Shown here one piece after another: positions 1-10,260 of a stretch of DNA of 64,000 nt. Every line of letters starts with the position of its first letter. The stretch's first letter is position 1. Source of the stretch: Pseudozyma flocculosa PF-1 (lineage: Eukaryota; Basidiomycota; Ustilaginomycetes; Ustilaginales; Ustilaginaceae); NCBI RefSeq assembly GCF_000417875.1, contig NW_006920874.1, forward strand, positions 850,817-914,816. Direction: 5' to 3'. The notes under the pieces were generated by a model, which worked only from the letters and a program-made list of their open reading frames with translations, did no database searches and was not told the DNA's origin. The translations under genes and the position numbers were made by a program.

Positions 1-114
1 GTCGAGGCCTACCTGCGCGAGGTGGCCGATGCCGGCTTCGACCTGACGAAGCCCTACGAGATCTACGACCAGGAAAACTGCGGCGCCGAGCCGCCGTACA
101 ACCCGGACGCCTAG
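1..114 (+). CDS. 3' end of an unidentified protein-coding gene (partial)
   Basis: An open frame runs from the left edge to a TAG at 112-114 and encodes 37 residues. The end is acidic and rich in Asp, Glu, Pro and Tyr, and includes the stretch DQENCGAEPPYNPDA. Codon use is GC-ending like the neighbouring genes, so this is probably the last part of a real gene transcribed rightward. The upstream part is outside the window, no domain is recognisable in the fragment, and no function is assigned. Confidence 0.55.
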   Translation, partial: VEAYLREVADAGFDLTKPYEIYDQENCGAEPPYNPDA

Positions 115-522
115 GTCGCTGCGGTCCTAGCCTCCCAGCTCTCCCCCTCCACCATGGGGTTCTTTGTATATAGCCCTGCTTGTCAGGCCTTCCTCTAATC
201 TGAACCGGTGATGCTTTCAACGCGACTTGAGAAAACGAAGTTTCTCTGCGCGATGGGACGATGTCGTGGTTGGTGTCGCACACATGCCGTGACCGTCGCT
301 GCTCGACAGGTTGGTCTGCACCAGGCAAGGAGGCAGGTGGAGGCGTGGGCTAGACCGTCGGCCGTGTTCCGCGTTCCGAGGCGTGGTCCCACAATTTCGG
401 AAGACGTCTCTGGCCGCCTCTCCCATCTTCCAGCCCAGGCACCACCCGCACCACCACCACCACCACCACCACCACCACCACCATTCCGCCCCCATACCAC
501 GCGACTCGGCACCCTCTCCAAG
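115..522. other. Spacer and probable 5' leader of POP4
   Basis: This is the gap between the left-edge stop codon and the POP4 start. It contains a (CCA)n run at about 452-484 that would encode polyproline if read in the POP4 frame. The frame is open back to an ATG at 208, but there is no recognisable protein. A weak TATA-like TATATAG lies near 168-174. Confidence 0.5.
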
Positions 523-1822
523 ATGGACCGACCGCCACAGGAACACCCGCACTCCGAGGCGCTGCTCGCGAGCATCCTCCAGACGCCCGATGTTGATGTA
601 CCGGCGAGCGGGCGGCCGAGCGGGGAGACGCACGCGCACTACGTCGAGAGGCTCAAGGACCGGCGGGTCCAGCTCTCGAACCCGGATCGCAAGCGGCCCA
701 ATTCCGGGGGCGGCGATGCCAGGGCGGGGATACGGGCGGAGTCGAAGCTGACGCGGCGGAAGAGGAGGGTCAAGGCTGAGTTGGCGCGGATCAAGCGGTT
801 GCGGATCGGTATGACGCAGGAGGTTCGACGACGTGAGGAGCAGGAGGAGGGGCAGGAGGTGGAGGGGAGGAGGAGGGGGAGGGATGATGGGGGAAAGGAG
901 AGGGAGACGGTCAAGGAGAAGCAGCGCGAGCTGGCCGAGATCAAGAAGCAAGAGAGGAAGACCCGATCCCCTTCGTCGTCGTCGTCCTCGATGCGGACCA
1001 AGGGAAAACGGGTGGAGCGCAACGCCACCAAGCCGCTTACACGGTCGCAGCGCAAGGCAATCGGGCTGGAACGTGTCGACGCCAACGTCGAGTACGAGCT
1101 GATGCAGCCGCTGCACGAGCTGTGGACGTCGTACATCCAGCAGCTGCTCGGCTTCACCGTCCTCGACGCATCCACGTCCCAGCTCGTGCCCAACCCGAGC
1201 TTCAACCGCCCCGGCGCCGGTGCCGGCGGGGGGGTGGGGAGCTTGAACAACCTCTCTTCCGGCGCCGTCTCTGCGATACAGGGAAGCCTGATCAAGGCGG
1301 ACCTGTGTGGCGCCCTCGTACATGGTGAGTTCGTCCTTGCCAGTCGTCCTCGTCTAGACGTGGGGGTGGTATCCTCACTCCCATCCTACTTCGTCCTTCA
1401 CTTCCTCCCTTCCTTCGTTCGGTCAACAGTGGTACGCTCTTCGAACCCCTCGCTCGTCAACCAGAGCGGTCTCGTGGTCAAAGAGACGGAACGCACGCTC
1501 GTCATTGCGCCCCGACCCCGACCCCAAGCGACGTCGGGAGGCGAGTCCCATTCCCCTTCTCCAAAGACAAGAGGTACGTCGCTCTCGTCCTCCTTTGTAG
1601 CTCTCAACGGGCAGCGCAGCGCTGATACCGACTCGGTACGCACCCGCCTGTACGCAGTCGTGCCCAAGCACAATACCGTCTTCGCCATCGACATCCCGCT
1701 ACCCGGCGACAACGTGGCCCTGCACAGGAGCGTGCGCTTCGAGCTGCACGGCAACCACATGATGCACAGCCTCCCCTCGCGAGCCACGCGCAAATTCAAG
1801 GCGCGGGCCACTACCGACTTTT
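523..1822 (+). CDS. POP4: RNase P / RNase MRP subunit p29 (Pop4/Rpp29)
   Basis: The protein is a subunit of nuclear RNase P and RNase MRP, which process pre-tRNA and pre-rRNA. Exon 1 is 523-1324 and exon 2 starts at 1430; the 105 bp intron begins GTGAGT and ends CAACAG. The N-terminal half (about 190 residues) is basic, low-complexity and species-specific. The C-terminal half carries the p29 fold signatures: ADLCGALV, then VVRSSNPSLVNQSG directly across the splice, then VPKHNTVFAI, FELHG and RATRKFKA. The start chosen is the ATG at 523 in a good context (CCAAGATGG). An in-frame ATG at 208 would only add a polyproline leader. The sequence runs into a 20 N gap right after ATTDF, where family members end, so the stop codon is probably within the gap. 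A short extra intron near 1574-1614 cannot be excluded. Confidence 0.9.
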
Positions 1823-1842
1823 NNNNNNNNNNNNNNNNNNNN
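1823..1842. other. Assembly gap (20 N)
   Basis: Twenty N bases fall at the extreme 3' end of POP4. The round length suggests a placeholder of unknown true size. Confidence 0.95.
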
Positions 1843-2385
1843 CCCCCAGCTCTCGACCCTCTTTTTGCGCGCCCTGTATTTCTACACGCCACCTCATCCA
1901 ACAACCACCCAAGGTTCGATACGACACGATCGACGTCATCCTTGACCTACCCGATTCAAACGCGAGAGGGAGAGAGAGAGGAAGAGGAGAGAGAGAGCGG
2001 GATGCGCGCTATGCAAGCGTGGGGCATCGACGTCGACGACGCAAGGCGTACAGTAGTTGCGCGCGTGCGTGGCGCGCGGTAGAACGAGAGATTACTGTGA
2101 CAAGGGGGGATAGGGGGACAAGGCAGACGGGCAAGAAAAGAGGCGAGGCGGGGCGGGGCAGGGCGGGGCGGGGCGAGGCGAAGTGGCGTGGTATGGGTGC
2201 GGTGGAGAAAAGGAGCGGTACAATCGACAGGGGAAGAGATGACAAGAGGGAGAGCGCGAGAGCGCGGGCACGAGGGCAGCGGGGTGAAGCCTCTCTCGAC
2301 GCCACGCCCAGGGTGACGGGCAAGCGCGGGACGGGTGCAGGGCAGGGCCGGGAAAAAGCGAGCCGCCCCATCGCCAGCGCGCCAC
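1843..2385. other. Convergent 3' spacer POP4-VAC8
   Basis: This spacer holds the 3' flanks of two converging genes. It contains a short (GA)n stretch around 1966-1997 and a GGGGC-rich block around 2141-2180. No gene is seen. Confidence 0.6.
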
Positions 2386-4218
2386 TTACTGCATGTCGGA
2401 CTCTGCGATAATCTCCTGGATCTTTCTCGCCAGGCTGGAAATCTCGCCCTCGGCGCCCTGGCCGTCTTCGCTGCCGTCGACGTCTGCGCTCTCGTCGCCG
2501 CTGTGGCCGTTTGCCGAGGCGGGGGCGGCGTGCGAGAGCTGCGCAATGAGCGGGAGGAGCTGGTCGCTGCTGCGGATGTTTTCCTCGAGCTGGGCGTCGC
2601 CGCTCTCGAGGAGCTGGACAATGGTCCAGACGGCAATGTGCTGGAAGGTCGAGTCCTGCGACTCGAGGAAGCGCACCAGGTAGCCGTGCAGGCCGCCCTC
2701 GGGGCTCGACCAGACGGCGTTGAAGGGGGCGTAGTCGTCCGACTTGGACGAGAGGTTGCCCAGCGCCGCCGCCGAGTTGCCCTGCACCTCGATCGACGAC
2801 GAGGCCGTGAGCGGGATGAGGACCTCGCAGATGCCCATCTCGAGCAGCTGCGGCTTGAGGTCCTCGGAGAGGGCCAGCACGGCGGCGCACGCCGTCATCT
2901 CGCTCTGGACGCTCAGCGGCACGTTGAGCACCAGCTCCTTGATCCGCTCGACGGCGCCGGCCTCGACAATGGCCGTCTTGTTGCGCTCGCTGCTGGCGGC
3001 CAGGTTGCGCAGCGTGCTGATGGCGTGGCACTGGATCTCCTCGTTGTCCTCGTGGCTCAGCAGGTCGATCAAGGGGTGGAGGAAGCCGGCGTCGATGATG
3101 GGCGACTCGTTCATGGGGTGGATCGAGACGTTGCGCACGCACGCCGCCGCCGAGAGGATGAGGGGCAGGAACGACGAGCGGAGCAGCCGGAGCAGCGGCG
3201 GCAGGCCGCCGCTGCGCACAATCTCGATCTGGTACTTTTCGTCCGAGGCCAGGTTGCGCAGCGCCAGGGCCGACTGGCACTGGACCTTGAGGCTGGAGCT
3301 CTCCATGAGGCCGATGAGGTTCTGGACCAGGCGGGGCTCGGTCTGGGCGAGCTTCTTGCGGTTTGCGCTGTCGACGGCGATGTTGGAGAGGGCGGTGGTG
3401 CAGTAGTACTGGACGTCGGTGTCGGAGCTGCCGAGAAGGCCGACGAGGACGGGTATGGCGCCGGCGTTGACCAGCTGCTGGCGGTTCTCGTCGCTGTGGG
3501 TCATGTTGAGGAGGGCGCCGGTGGCGTTGCGCTGCACGCGCTGGTCCTTTGAGCGGGCGAGGCGGGTGAGGGGGACGAGGGCGCCCGACTTTGCAATCTT
3601 TGTCTTGTTGTCGTCGTGGGTGGCGAGGTTGGTGATGCAGCCGACGGCGTTGCACTGGACCTCGACGTTTGGGCTGAGCATCTGGCGGATGAGGGGCTCG
3701 AGGCCGCCGAGCTTGACGATGAGGAGCTTGTTTTCGGCGTTGACGGCGAGGTTTCCGAGGGCTGCGCTGGCGGCGCGCTGCACCTCTACGTCGTGGCTCT
3801 GGAGGAGGAACATGATGGGTTCGAGGGTGTCGCGGCCCACCTCGCGCACCTCTTTTTCAGTGATTTCGGCAAAGGCGAGCGCGGCGCTCCTCTGGAGGTC
3901 GACATTGTCGCTGAAGGAGAGCGTCGAGAGGGAGCGGAGCGGGTCGCCGGTGAAGAAGTTGGTCTCGGAGCGGTCTGCCGGGCGGGGACGACGCCGGAGG
4001 GGAGGGACCAAGGAGGGGAGAGAATGGATAGAGAGCGGAGCGTGTCAGCTATGTGGCGGCAGGCCAGACGAGAGGGCCAGGCAGAGGAAGCGCGACGCAC
4101 TCTCGAGGTACTGGAGGAGGTCTGCTACGGCGTCGCGCTCATTGTCGAGGAGGAGGGGTTCGTAGTTTGCGTTCCTCGACTTTGCGCACCCGCAGCAGCT
4201 GCTGCAAGCGTTGCCCAT
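2386..4218 (-). CDS. VAC8: Armadillo-repeat vacuolar protein Vac8
   Basis: This is a vacuolar membrane scaffold used in vacuole inheritance, vacuole fusion, nucleus-vacuole contact and selective autophagy. Exon 1 is 4218-4101, the intron 3975-4100 (GTGCGT...GGCAG) and exon 2 is 3974-2386, giving 568 residues. Exon 1 supplies the membrane anchor: Met-Gly-Asn at the start for N-myristoylation and Cys5, Cys8, Cys9 and Cys11 for palmitoylation, followed by the family signature [10 protein letters not shown]. The splice restores LENRSETNFF and then [12 protein letters not shown]. From about residue 60 to 500 there are tandem armadillo repeats (for example [26 protein letters not shown] and [12 protein letters not shown]). 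The C-terminus is a short acidic tail ending in ESDMQ. Length and order match fungal Vac8. A DHHC enzyme of the type that modifies Vac8 is encoded at 41351-43274. Confidence 0.96.
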
Positions 4219-4800
4219 CGCTGCTGAGTGTTGCGGGTGCGGTTGGTGGACGACGGGCGCGCTCTAGGCAGGCAGGCAGGCGGGCAGGAGAAGCGAGGGC
4301 GGGAGGTGTGAATGGTATCCGAGGGGGAGATGCTAGGTGGATACGCTGCGCCGAGGGGGAGGGAGCGAGACGGTGGTGAAGGCAAGAGGTATGGATGAGA
4401 GGAACGGGAGCGGGCACAGCGATGAGCCGCGGGCGTGCTGTGCAAACGAAGGTGGGTGCGAGGGGCGGGTGGGTTGTGGTGCTGATTGAGCGCGGGGCGG
4501 TGGGGAAGCAAGAAGCGAGTCGGTGCGTTGTGGGTGAGGTGGGGAGCGCTGTGTAAGATGGGGGACAGGTGTAGGAGCCAAGGCGAGATGGCGACGACGA
4601 GGGATGGGGTACGGTGTGGGCCGAGGGATGGAGAGGCGCCGACGGAGAGAGAGGGTGCAGGCCAGGCGGGGCCAGGGCAAGCCAGGCGAGGGTCAAGTGT
4701 GGAGCGAGGGGCGAGGCTAGAGGGGCGAGGCTAGAGGCAGGGGCGGCCGCGTGTGGGCCGAGTCAAAAGAGGCGCGGGCGGGGCCGTTGGTCGATGCCAG

Positions 4801-4846
4801 AGGGCCAGGGCCAGGGCCAGGGCCAGGGCCAGGGCCAGGGCCAGCC
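4801..4846. repeat. GGGCCA hexanucleotide tandem repeat
   Basis: The unit GGGCCA is repeated about seven times without interruption. It gives a short Gln/Gly/Pro/Ala-type low-complexity translation in every frame. Confidence 0.9.
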
Positions 4847-5049
4847 GGGTTGGCAGCCAGGCAGAGGGCTGCGCCCGTTGGTGATCAAATTTGCCAGGCA
4901 GGCAAGCTGGGGCCAAGGCAGGGGCAGGCAGAGGCAGGGTTGGCCTGGGCTTGGGCTTGGATGGCGCGTGCCCTCTCTGCCTGGGCTTGGCCTGGCCTGG
5001 CCTGGCCTGCAATTCTGCACGCCGCGGCCTCAGGGGCTGCTTGGGCGTT

Positions 5050-5088
5050 GGCAGGCTGGCAGGCTGGCAGGCTGGCAGGCTGGCCGGC
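5050..5088. repeat. GGCAGGCT octanucleotide tandem repeat
   Basis: The unit GGCAGGCT occurs four to five times in a row. Related GGCAGG stretches recur at 5131-5145 on the same strand. Confidence 0.85.
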
Positions 5089-5394
5089 ACTCGGGCTGGC
5101 TCGCTCTTTACCTGCGCGCAGCCAACAGCCAGGCAGGCAGGCAGGCATGTGGAGTTTGCACCAACACCGACCCACCCGCCGCCTCGACCAACCAACACCG
5201 CACCGACCCTCGTCCCTCGACCCTGCCTGCCTTTCCACCCAGGCACACGCACACGCACAGCACGCGCGCTACACCATCATCGAGCTGGCCAGTCCTGTAG
5301 TGGCATCGTAAGGTGTGCAGTGCAATCTAGAGCAATGTCCAGCAGAGTATATCGTAGCAGCCAAGAGCAGAGCCAGCGTGCAGAGACAGCGCCG

Positions 5395-7518
5395 TCACGT
5401 CGCGCCCGGTTGTGGATCGCTCCAGGCGGCCTCGTCGGCCAGCGTCGCCGTCGCCGCGCGCGTATAGTCGCCAGCGGTGCCATCGGCCGCCGTGAAGGCC
5501 AGACGCAGGTAGTGGCGTCCCTCGCGCAGCGTCGCGTTCAACGACGCCGTCGGCGCCGATCCCGCTCCCAATCCCGCATCGTCGTCGCCCTCCTGGCCCT
5601 CGCGTCGACGCTGCTGCGCAAACAGGTCCGGTAGCGACGACAGGTTAAACGTCGTACCGGCACCCTGGTACCGCAGCACGTCGTCGACGAGCAGGTTAAA
5701 GCCGCTCCACTGCCCGCGCTCCTCGTCGCCCTCCAGGCCAGCCCACTCGACCACGCCCCCCGCCCGCGGCCAGCCCGTCGAGTTCGTCAGGAACCGCGGC
5801 TGTCCCGTCCCGCCCGTCGCATCGCCCCGCACCGTCGCCACGTCCTGCAGCAACCCGTCAAACCCCCACCGCGCGATGCCGTTGGTGTACATGCCCAGCA
5901 GAAACGCCGTCGCCAGCAGCGACAGACGCGTCGGAAACGCGCACGCCGGCACCAGCACCAGCGCGATAATGTAGTGGTGCATCCGCAGCGTCTCGCCCGG
6001 CACCGCCGCCGCCAACCCGACCAGCGCCGCCCCCACCAGGTACAGGACGAGGTACTTGGGCAGGTACCCCATCCGCCGGATCACCAGCACCTGGTGCACG
6101 GCCAGCGCCAGAACCACCACGACGATGACGACCAGCGCCGTCACCGCGCCCGGCTGCTGCCCAATGTCGTGCGCCGTCAGCCGCTGCAGCGGCACCCCAG
6201 CGAAGACGACGTTCATCAGCACCCCAACCCACCACAGCCCCAGCGTACCCACCCCTCCCTCGAGCGGCAGACCCTCAAAGGCCGGCCACACGTACCGCAC
6301 CGCCACCCGCCAGATGACGTAGCACCCGAACAGGTACGGCAGCAGGTCGCCCACCGCCTCGCCCACCGGAGGCGGGTAGTCGCGCGGCTCCGACGCCATG
6401 TTGACGTGCCAGAAGCCCAGGCAGGCCAGCGTCCAGAACCACACCATCCGCTTCGGGCGCAGCACCAGCCCCACAAACGCCGACAGCACCACGTCGAGCG
6501 CGTACAGCCGCCACCGCCGATCGGTGCAGTCGACCGCCTCGGACGTCGCCTCGAACCGGAAGCTCGACGGGAACGTGCCGTCAAACCCGACCGACTCGAT
6601 GCCGTTGGACGTCGAGTTGGCGTAACCCGACCACGCGCCCACCAGCCGCACGCTGCCCGCCCCGCCCTCCGACTCGCGGATGACGCCCGCGTGGATGGCG
6701 GCGGCGCAGACAAACGAGTCGGAGCGGTACGTCTTGGCCTCGTCGCCGCCCCCTACGACCAGCGGCACGTAGTTGACCTGCTCGTCGCCAACGGTACGTG
6801 GGTTGAGCAGCGTCACGCCCGAGCACCCGCTCGGACACCGGAACGCCACCCCGGCGCTGTCGGCCGGCGTGCTGAAGGGCGAGCAGTCCTGCCCGTCGAG
6901 CCCGCACCCGCCGTTGCGCAGCCAGTAGGTCGTCGTGCACGAGAAAAACGTGGGATCCCGCGCGATGCCGTCCGGTCCCGTGATCGAGCCGTTGAACCAC
7001 AGCCCCTCGGTCAGGAAGCTGAAGCCCAGGATCCACGCGACGTACGTGGCGCACAGGACGCTCCAGTGGATGCGGTTCGTAGAAAGGTCCCTGCGGATCG
7101 GCTCGAACCAGGCCAGACCGAGGCGGGGCGGCTGCCCCTTGCGAGCCTGCGGCTCGTCGGGTGTCGACGGACCGCGAGGGCCGGGCAGCGCGACCGAAAC
7201 ACCGTCATCGTCGTCGCCGTCGCCGTAGCCGCTGCCGTAGCCGCGTCGGTATCCCTGCCCTGCAAAGGGATCCTTCCACGCGACCGGATCCGTAAACTTG
7301 AGCCAGAAGTGCTCCAGGGGCCCAAGGGGCCACCAGCGGTAGTGTCGGATCCTCGGCGCGACGGGGTGCCTGGGCCCGGCGATCCAGTCCTTGGCTCTGG
7401 CGCCGAAACCCTTCTTGCGCGTGCCGGGGGACGGCGCGCCTGCGCCCATCGCCGCACCCGCACCGATGCCGAAGCCGATGGCCAGGGCGGTGGTCTCGTC
7501 GCCGCTGACGGTCGACAT
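5395..7518 (-). other. Alternative model: separate LCCL membrane-protein gene
   Basis: If the long frame is really two genes, the LCCL protein would most simply start at the in-frame ATG at 7518 and have 707 residues. The UPF0415 gene would then need a stop or splice between about 7885 and 7520, and no in-frame stop exists there. This is a competing reading of the same DNA, not an additional gene. Confidence 0.3.
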
Positions 7519-10260
7519 GCTGCCGCTCTTGTCCCTCACGGGCAGCGGCCGCCCGCGATGCCGCGACTCGTTTGGCTCGGCGAGGTCAAAAAAAGACTTG
7601 GATCCCAGATCGCCGCCCCCCGACGCTGCGTCCGTGTGCTTGCGCGATCCCTCGGCCGCAGACGTCGACGCTCCGTCTCGAGGCGCCGCGCGACTGAGCG
7701 TGGGCAGCTCGATGCCGTACACGCTCTCGAAGCCCTCGCTCTGGCTCTGGCCCTGGCCATGGCCATTGGGTGGATTGCTGTCCGACTTCTCCTGGATCCC
7801 ATCTGGCGGCGTTTCGCTCTTCGGCGTGCCCAAGCCGCCAGGGAAGCCGGCGAGCACCTCCCGCCACGGCGGCGCTTCCGACGTCATCCGCATCTGCTCG
7901 GACAGGGAGCGAGGGTGAAGCAGGAGGAAGCACGCCTCGTACGTGGCCTTGGGGTCGAAGAGGGCGCCGACGTCCTGCGCGTCGGCCTGGTCGAGGATGG
8001 CCTGCGTCTTGGCCGAGTAGGGCCGCCGGTTCATCTCCTTGAGCAGCCACTGCACGCTCTCGAGGTTCGAGGTGAGGGTCGTCATGCCGTACCGCGCGCA
8101 CGCGTGCATCGAGCGCAGCGTCGTGTATGTCTGCCCGCCGGCCTGATGGACCGAGTGCTGCTTGAGCCGCTTGTACTTGCTCCGCGGCAGGTCCTCGGAG
8201 ATGTCGCGCCACTCGGGCCCCCACAGCTCCGTCAGGCAGCTCTCGAGCGTGTCGAGGAGGTGCGAGACAAAGTGGCGCCGCGCCAGGTCCGGGTACAGCT
8301 GGCTCAGCTCCTCGATCGAGTCGAGTCCGCCGGGCCCGAGGTCCGAGAGCGGACGCACCGGCAGCTGCAGGCAGGCGCGCAGCTGGGCGTGCTCCGGGCT
8401 CGCCCACTTGGAGCCGCGCCAGAACTCGTCCGGCGGCACGCCGTCGTCGCCGAGCAGCGCCGCCACCCTCCGCTTCTCGTTGGTGCCGCCGACCGTGGAG
8501 CTGACGCGGCGCAGGCGGTCAAAGGCGCCTACGGTGGCGTGCAGCTCGACCTTGCGCGGCTGCCCCGCAGAGTCGCCCCTGCCACCTCCCAGGATCGGCT
8601 CGAGGATGGCGTCAAAGAGGGTCTCGAGCGTGAGCTCCCGCTCGAGCTGGATCGCCAACGCACGCCCCTCCTTGGACGCGGCGCTGTCCATTGCCCTGGC
8701 CGCCTCCTCGGACTTGTCGTCCTGCAGCGACAGCTCGGCAGCCCGCGCCTCGAGCGCCTCTTTGCGGATGGAAAACGTCCGAAAGTGCCGCTGAAACGTC
8801 GGATCGGCCTCGTTGTCGGCGTCGAGGCTCCGGACGCGCTTGGACGACGAGCAAGGCCCACCCTCGCCGGCGACGCCTTCGTCGTCAAAGATGCCGTGGG
8901 TCGTGTCGCTGACCAGCGCGATGGCCGCCGTGACGTCGAGGTTGATCCGCCGCGTCGTCTTCCAGTCTGGCCGCGGTGGCGGTGCGGGGATCTGGGGAAG
9001 GCCGACGGGCAGGTCGGACCCCTGGAGGAAGACGGATGGATACTCGAAGCGGCCAAACGTCTCGGTCGGGAGGCGCCGGAAGCCGGTGACGATGGTGACG
9101 CCCATCCTCTTGGCCGCGCGCAGAATGGCGCGCATCCGTGCCTGGAAGCGGCTCGCCTCGTCCTGCTGGTAGAAGGGCGTATCGCTGGCGTCTTTGGCTA
9201 AAGGTGTCGTCGGCTCTGGTTCGATGTCGATGCGGGTGATGATGAGCTCGATCTCGATGGGTCGGAAGATGTCTGGGCGGCCGGACTCTGCGGAGCGCTG
9301 CAGGCGTGCCTGTGCCTCGGTGTCGGCGGCGGCCCTGAGCTCGCGGATCGTCTTCATCAGGCTGCAGTTGCGAGCGGCCGAGTCCATTGCGGGGTCGTCG
9401 TCGTAGTCGTCGCCGTCGTCGTCGCCGTCCTTCTCCCCCACCACCTTGTCGTTGTTGCCAGCACCGCCGTCACCGCGGTCAAGGGCACCGTCTTGCGCAT
9501 TGGCACCTGCCGGTCCGGCACCTGGGTCGTCGCCATCGTCGTCGTCGTCGTCGTCATCGCTGGCCACCATGTAGCTCTCTGCCTCCCTGAACTCGGCCCT
9601 GAGCCTCTCGAACTTGACAATGTAGAGGCGGGTCCAGCGGTCCCCGCCGCGGGATACGATGTCGACCTTGCAGCTCTGGCTGTTCATCGCCTTTGCCTGG
9701 CTCCTCTGCATGCGCTTCTTGCGGCGGACGGCGAGGTCCATGTCGAACGAGAAGCGGTCCTGGATGGATACGACGGGACCCGAGGTGAGGGCGACGTAGA
9801 GGATCTCCTCCCAGTAGTGGATGTGGTGCGGGCCGTTGGAGAAGGGGTGCGGGTCCTGCCAGTTGCCGTTTTCTGCGGCAATCTTTTCGAGGGTGAGGAG
9901 CTCGGCGTCGATCTGGTTGCGGAGGACGGTGAGGCCCTTTATGGCGGTTGATGCGAATGCCCTGGTGCGGTGCTCGTCCCAGCGCGGACCGGCAATGGGG
10001 CAGTAGGCCCTTGCCAGGGTCTCTGCGTCCGGGTGGAAGGCGGGCCGCCTGGTCGCGGAGCCCGAGGCTGGGCTGGCTGGGCCGTCGTCATGTTGGTGGT
10101 GGTGGTGGTGGTGGCGATCTGGGCGGAGCGAGGGAGCGGTGCTGTAGGCGGGTGCCTGAGTTAGCCATGTGCGGTAGTTTGTGGAAAAGTGCTCGATTGA
10201 CTGGCGCACGACGTCGAGGGCATCGCGCAGCCGCTCTGCCGGGATGAGGGGTGCGGGCAT
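5395..10260 (-). CDS. UPF0415/DUF1308 domain fused to LCCL-domain multi-pass membrane protein
   Basis: One uninterrupted frame encodes 1621 residues from the ATG at 10260 (context CACCATGCC). The frame is open 33 codons further upstream, but without an ATG. Residues about 1-790 match the UPF0415 (C7orf25-type, DUF1308) layout. There is a helical N-terminus, a hydrophobic-core motif RINLDVTAAIALVSDTTHG, a conserved VGGTNEKRR segment, and at the end LLLHPRSLSEQ, the counterpart of the animal C-terminus. Acidic Asp runs and polyHis are inserted. Residues about 790-970 are disordered. Residues about 970-1620 are a fungal LCCL protein: an aromatic-rich juxtamembrane segment, a first TM near 1065, an LCCL domain at about 1130-1240 with its cysteines (GGCGLDGQDC, CPSGCSG) and the VNYVPL and YRSDSFVCAAAIHAGV motifs, then a multi-TM block and a luminal tail. 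The two halves are normally separate proteins; see the alternative model. Confidence 0.8.
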   Translation of the reverse strand: MPAPLIPAERLRDALDVVRQSIEHFSTNYRTWLTQAPAYSTAPSLRPDRHHHHHHQHDDGPASPASGSATRRPAFHPDAETLARAYCPIAGPRWDEHRTRAFASTAIKGLTVLRNQIDAELLTLEKIAAENGNWQDPHPFSNGPHHIHYWEEILYVALTSGPVVSIQDRFSFDMDLAVRRKKRMQRSQAKAMNSQSCKVDIVSRGGDRWTRLYIVKFERLRAEFREAESYMVASDDDDDDDDGDDPGAGPAGANAQDGALDRGDGGAGNNDKVVGEKDGDDDGDDYDDDPAMDSAARNCSLMKTIRELRAAADTEAQARLQRSAESGRPDIFRPIEIELIITRIDIEPEPTTPLAKDASDTPFYQQDEASRFQARMRAILRAAKRMGVTIVTGFRRLPTETFGRFEYPSVFLQGSDLPVGLPQIPAPPPRPDWKTTRRINLDVTAAIALVSDTTHGIFDDEGVAGEGGPCSSSKRVRSLDADNEADPTFQRHFRTFSIRKEALEARAAELSLQDDKSEEAARAMDSAASKEGRALAIQLERELTLETLFDAILEPILGGGRGDSAGQPRKVELHATVGAFDRLRRVSSTVGGTNEKRRVAALLGDDGVPPDEFWRGSKWASPEHAQLRACLQLPVRPLSDLGPGGLDSIEELSQLYPDLARRHFVSHLLDTLESCLTELWGPEWRDISEDLPRSKYKRLKQHSVHQAGGQTYTTLRSMHACARYGMTTLTSNLESVQWLLKEMNRRPYSAKTQAILDQADAQDVGALFDPKATYEACFLLLHPRSLSEQMRMTSEAPPWREVLAGFPGGLGTPKSETPPDGIQEKSDSNPPNGHGQGQSQSEGFESVYGIELPTLSRAAPRDGASTSAAEGSRKHTDAASGGGDLGSKSFFDLAEPNESRHRGRPLPVRDKSGSMSTVSGDETTALAIGFGIGAGAAMGAGAPSPGTRKKGFGARAKDWIAGPRHPVAPRIRHYRWWPLGPLEHFWLKFTDPVAWKDPFAGQGYRRGYGSGYGDGDDDDGVSVALPGPRGPSTPDEPQARKGQPPRLGLAWFEPIRRDLSTNRIHWSVLCATYVAWILGFSFLTEGLWFNGSITGPDGIARDPTFFSCTTTYWLRNGGCGLDGQDCSPFSTPADSAGVAFRCPSGCSGVTLLNPRTVGDEQVNYVPLVVGGGDEAKTYRSDSFVCAAAIHAGVIRESEGGAGSVRLVGAWSGYANSTSNGIESVGFDGTFPSSFRFEATSEAVDCTDRRWRLYALDVVLSAFVGLVLRPKRMVWFWTLACLGFWHVNMASEPRDYPPPVGEAVGDLLPYLFGCYVIWRVAVRYVWPAFEGLPLEGGVGTLGLWWVGVLMNVVFAGVPLQRLTAHDIGQQPGAVTALVVIVVVVLALAVHQVLVIRRMGYLPKYLVLYLVGAALVGLAAAVPGETLRMHHYIIALVLVPACAFPTRLSLLATAFLLGMYTNGIARWGFDGLLQDVATVRGDATGGTGQPRFLTNSTGWPRAGGVVEWAGLEGDEERGQWSGFNLLVDDVLRYQGAGTTFNLSSLPDLFAQQRRREGQEGDDDAGLGAGSAPTASLNATLREGRHYLRLAFTAADGTAGDYTRAATATLADEAAWSDPQPGAT

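Larger units (their letters stand above)
4219..5394. other. VAC8 promoter side and repeat-rich spacer
   Basis: This is 1.2 kb without a supported gene between two minus-strand genes. It should hold the VAC8 promoter and the 3' flank of the next gene. It is strongly GC-skewed with two short tandem repeats, listed separately. Frames open across this stretch encode only low-complexity Gly/Ala/Gln/Arg sequence. Confidence 0.6.

Noticed and set aside
208..522. N-terminal extension of POP4 starting at the ATG at 208
   Set aside because: It would add about 105 residues including a polyproline run from a (CCA)n repeat, with no counterpart in the family. The ATG at 523 has a better context.
5974..9201. 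1075-codon open frame on the plus strand opposite the UPF0415-LCCL gene
   Set aside because: Arg/His/Gln-rich antisense shadow produced by GC-rich codon bias. It has no domain, while the opposite strand has two recognisable domains.
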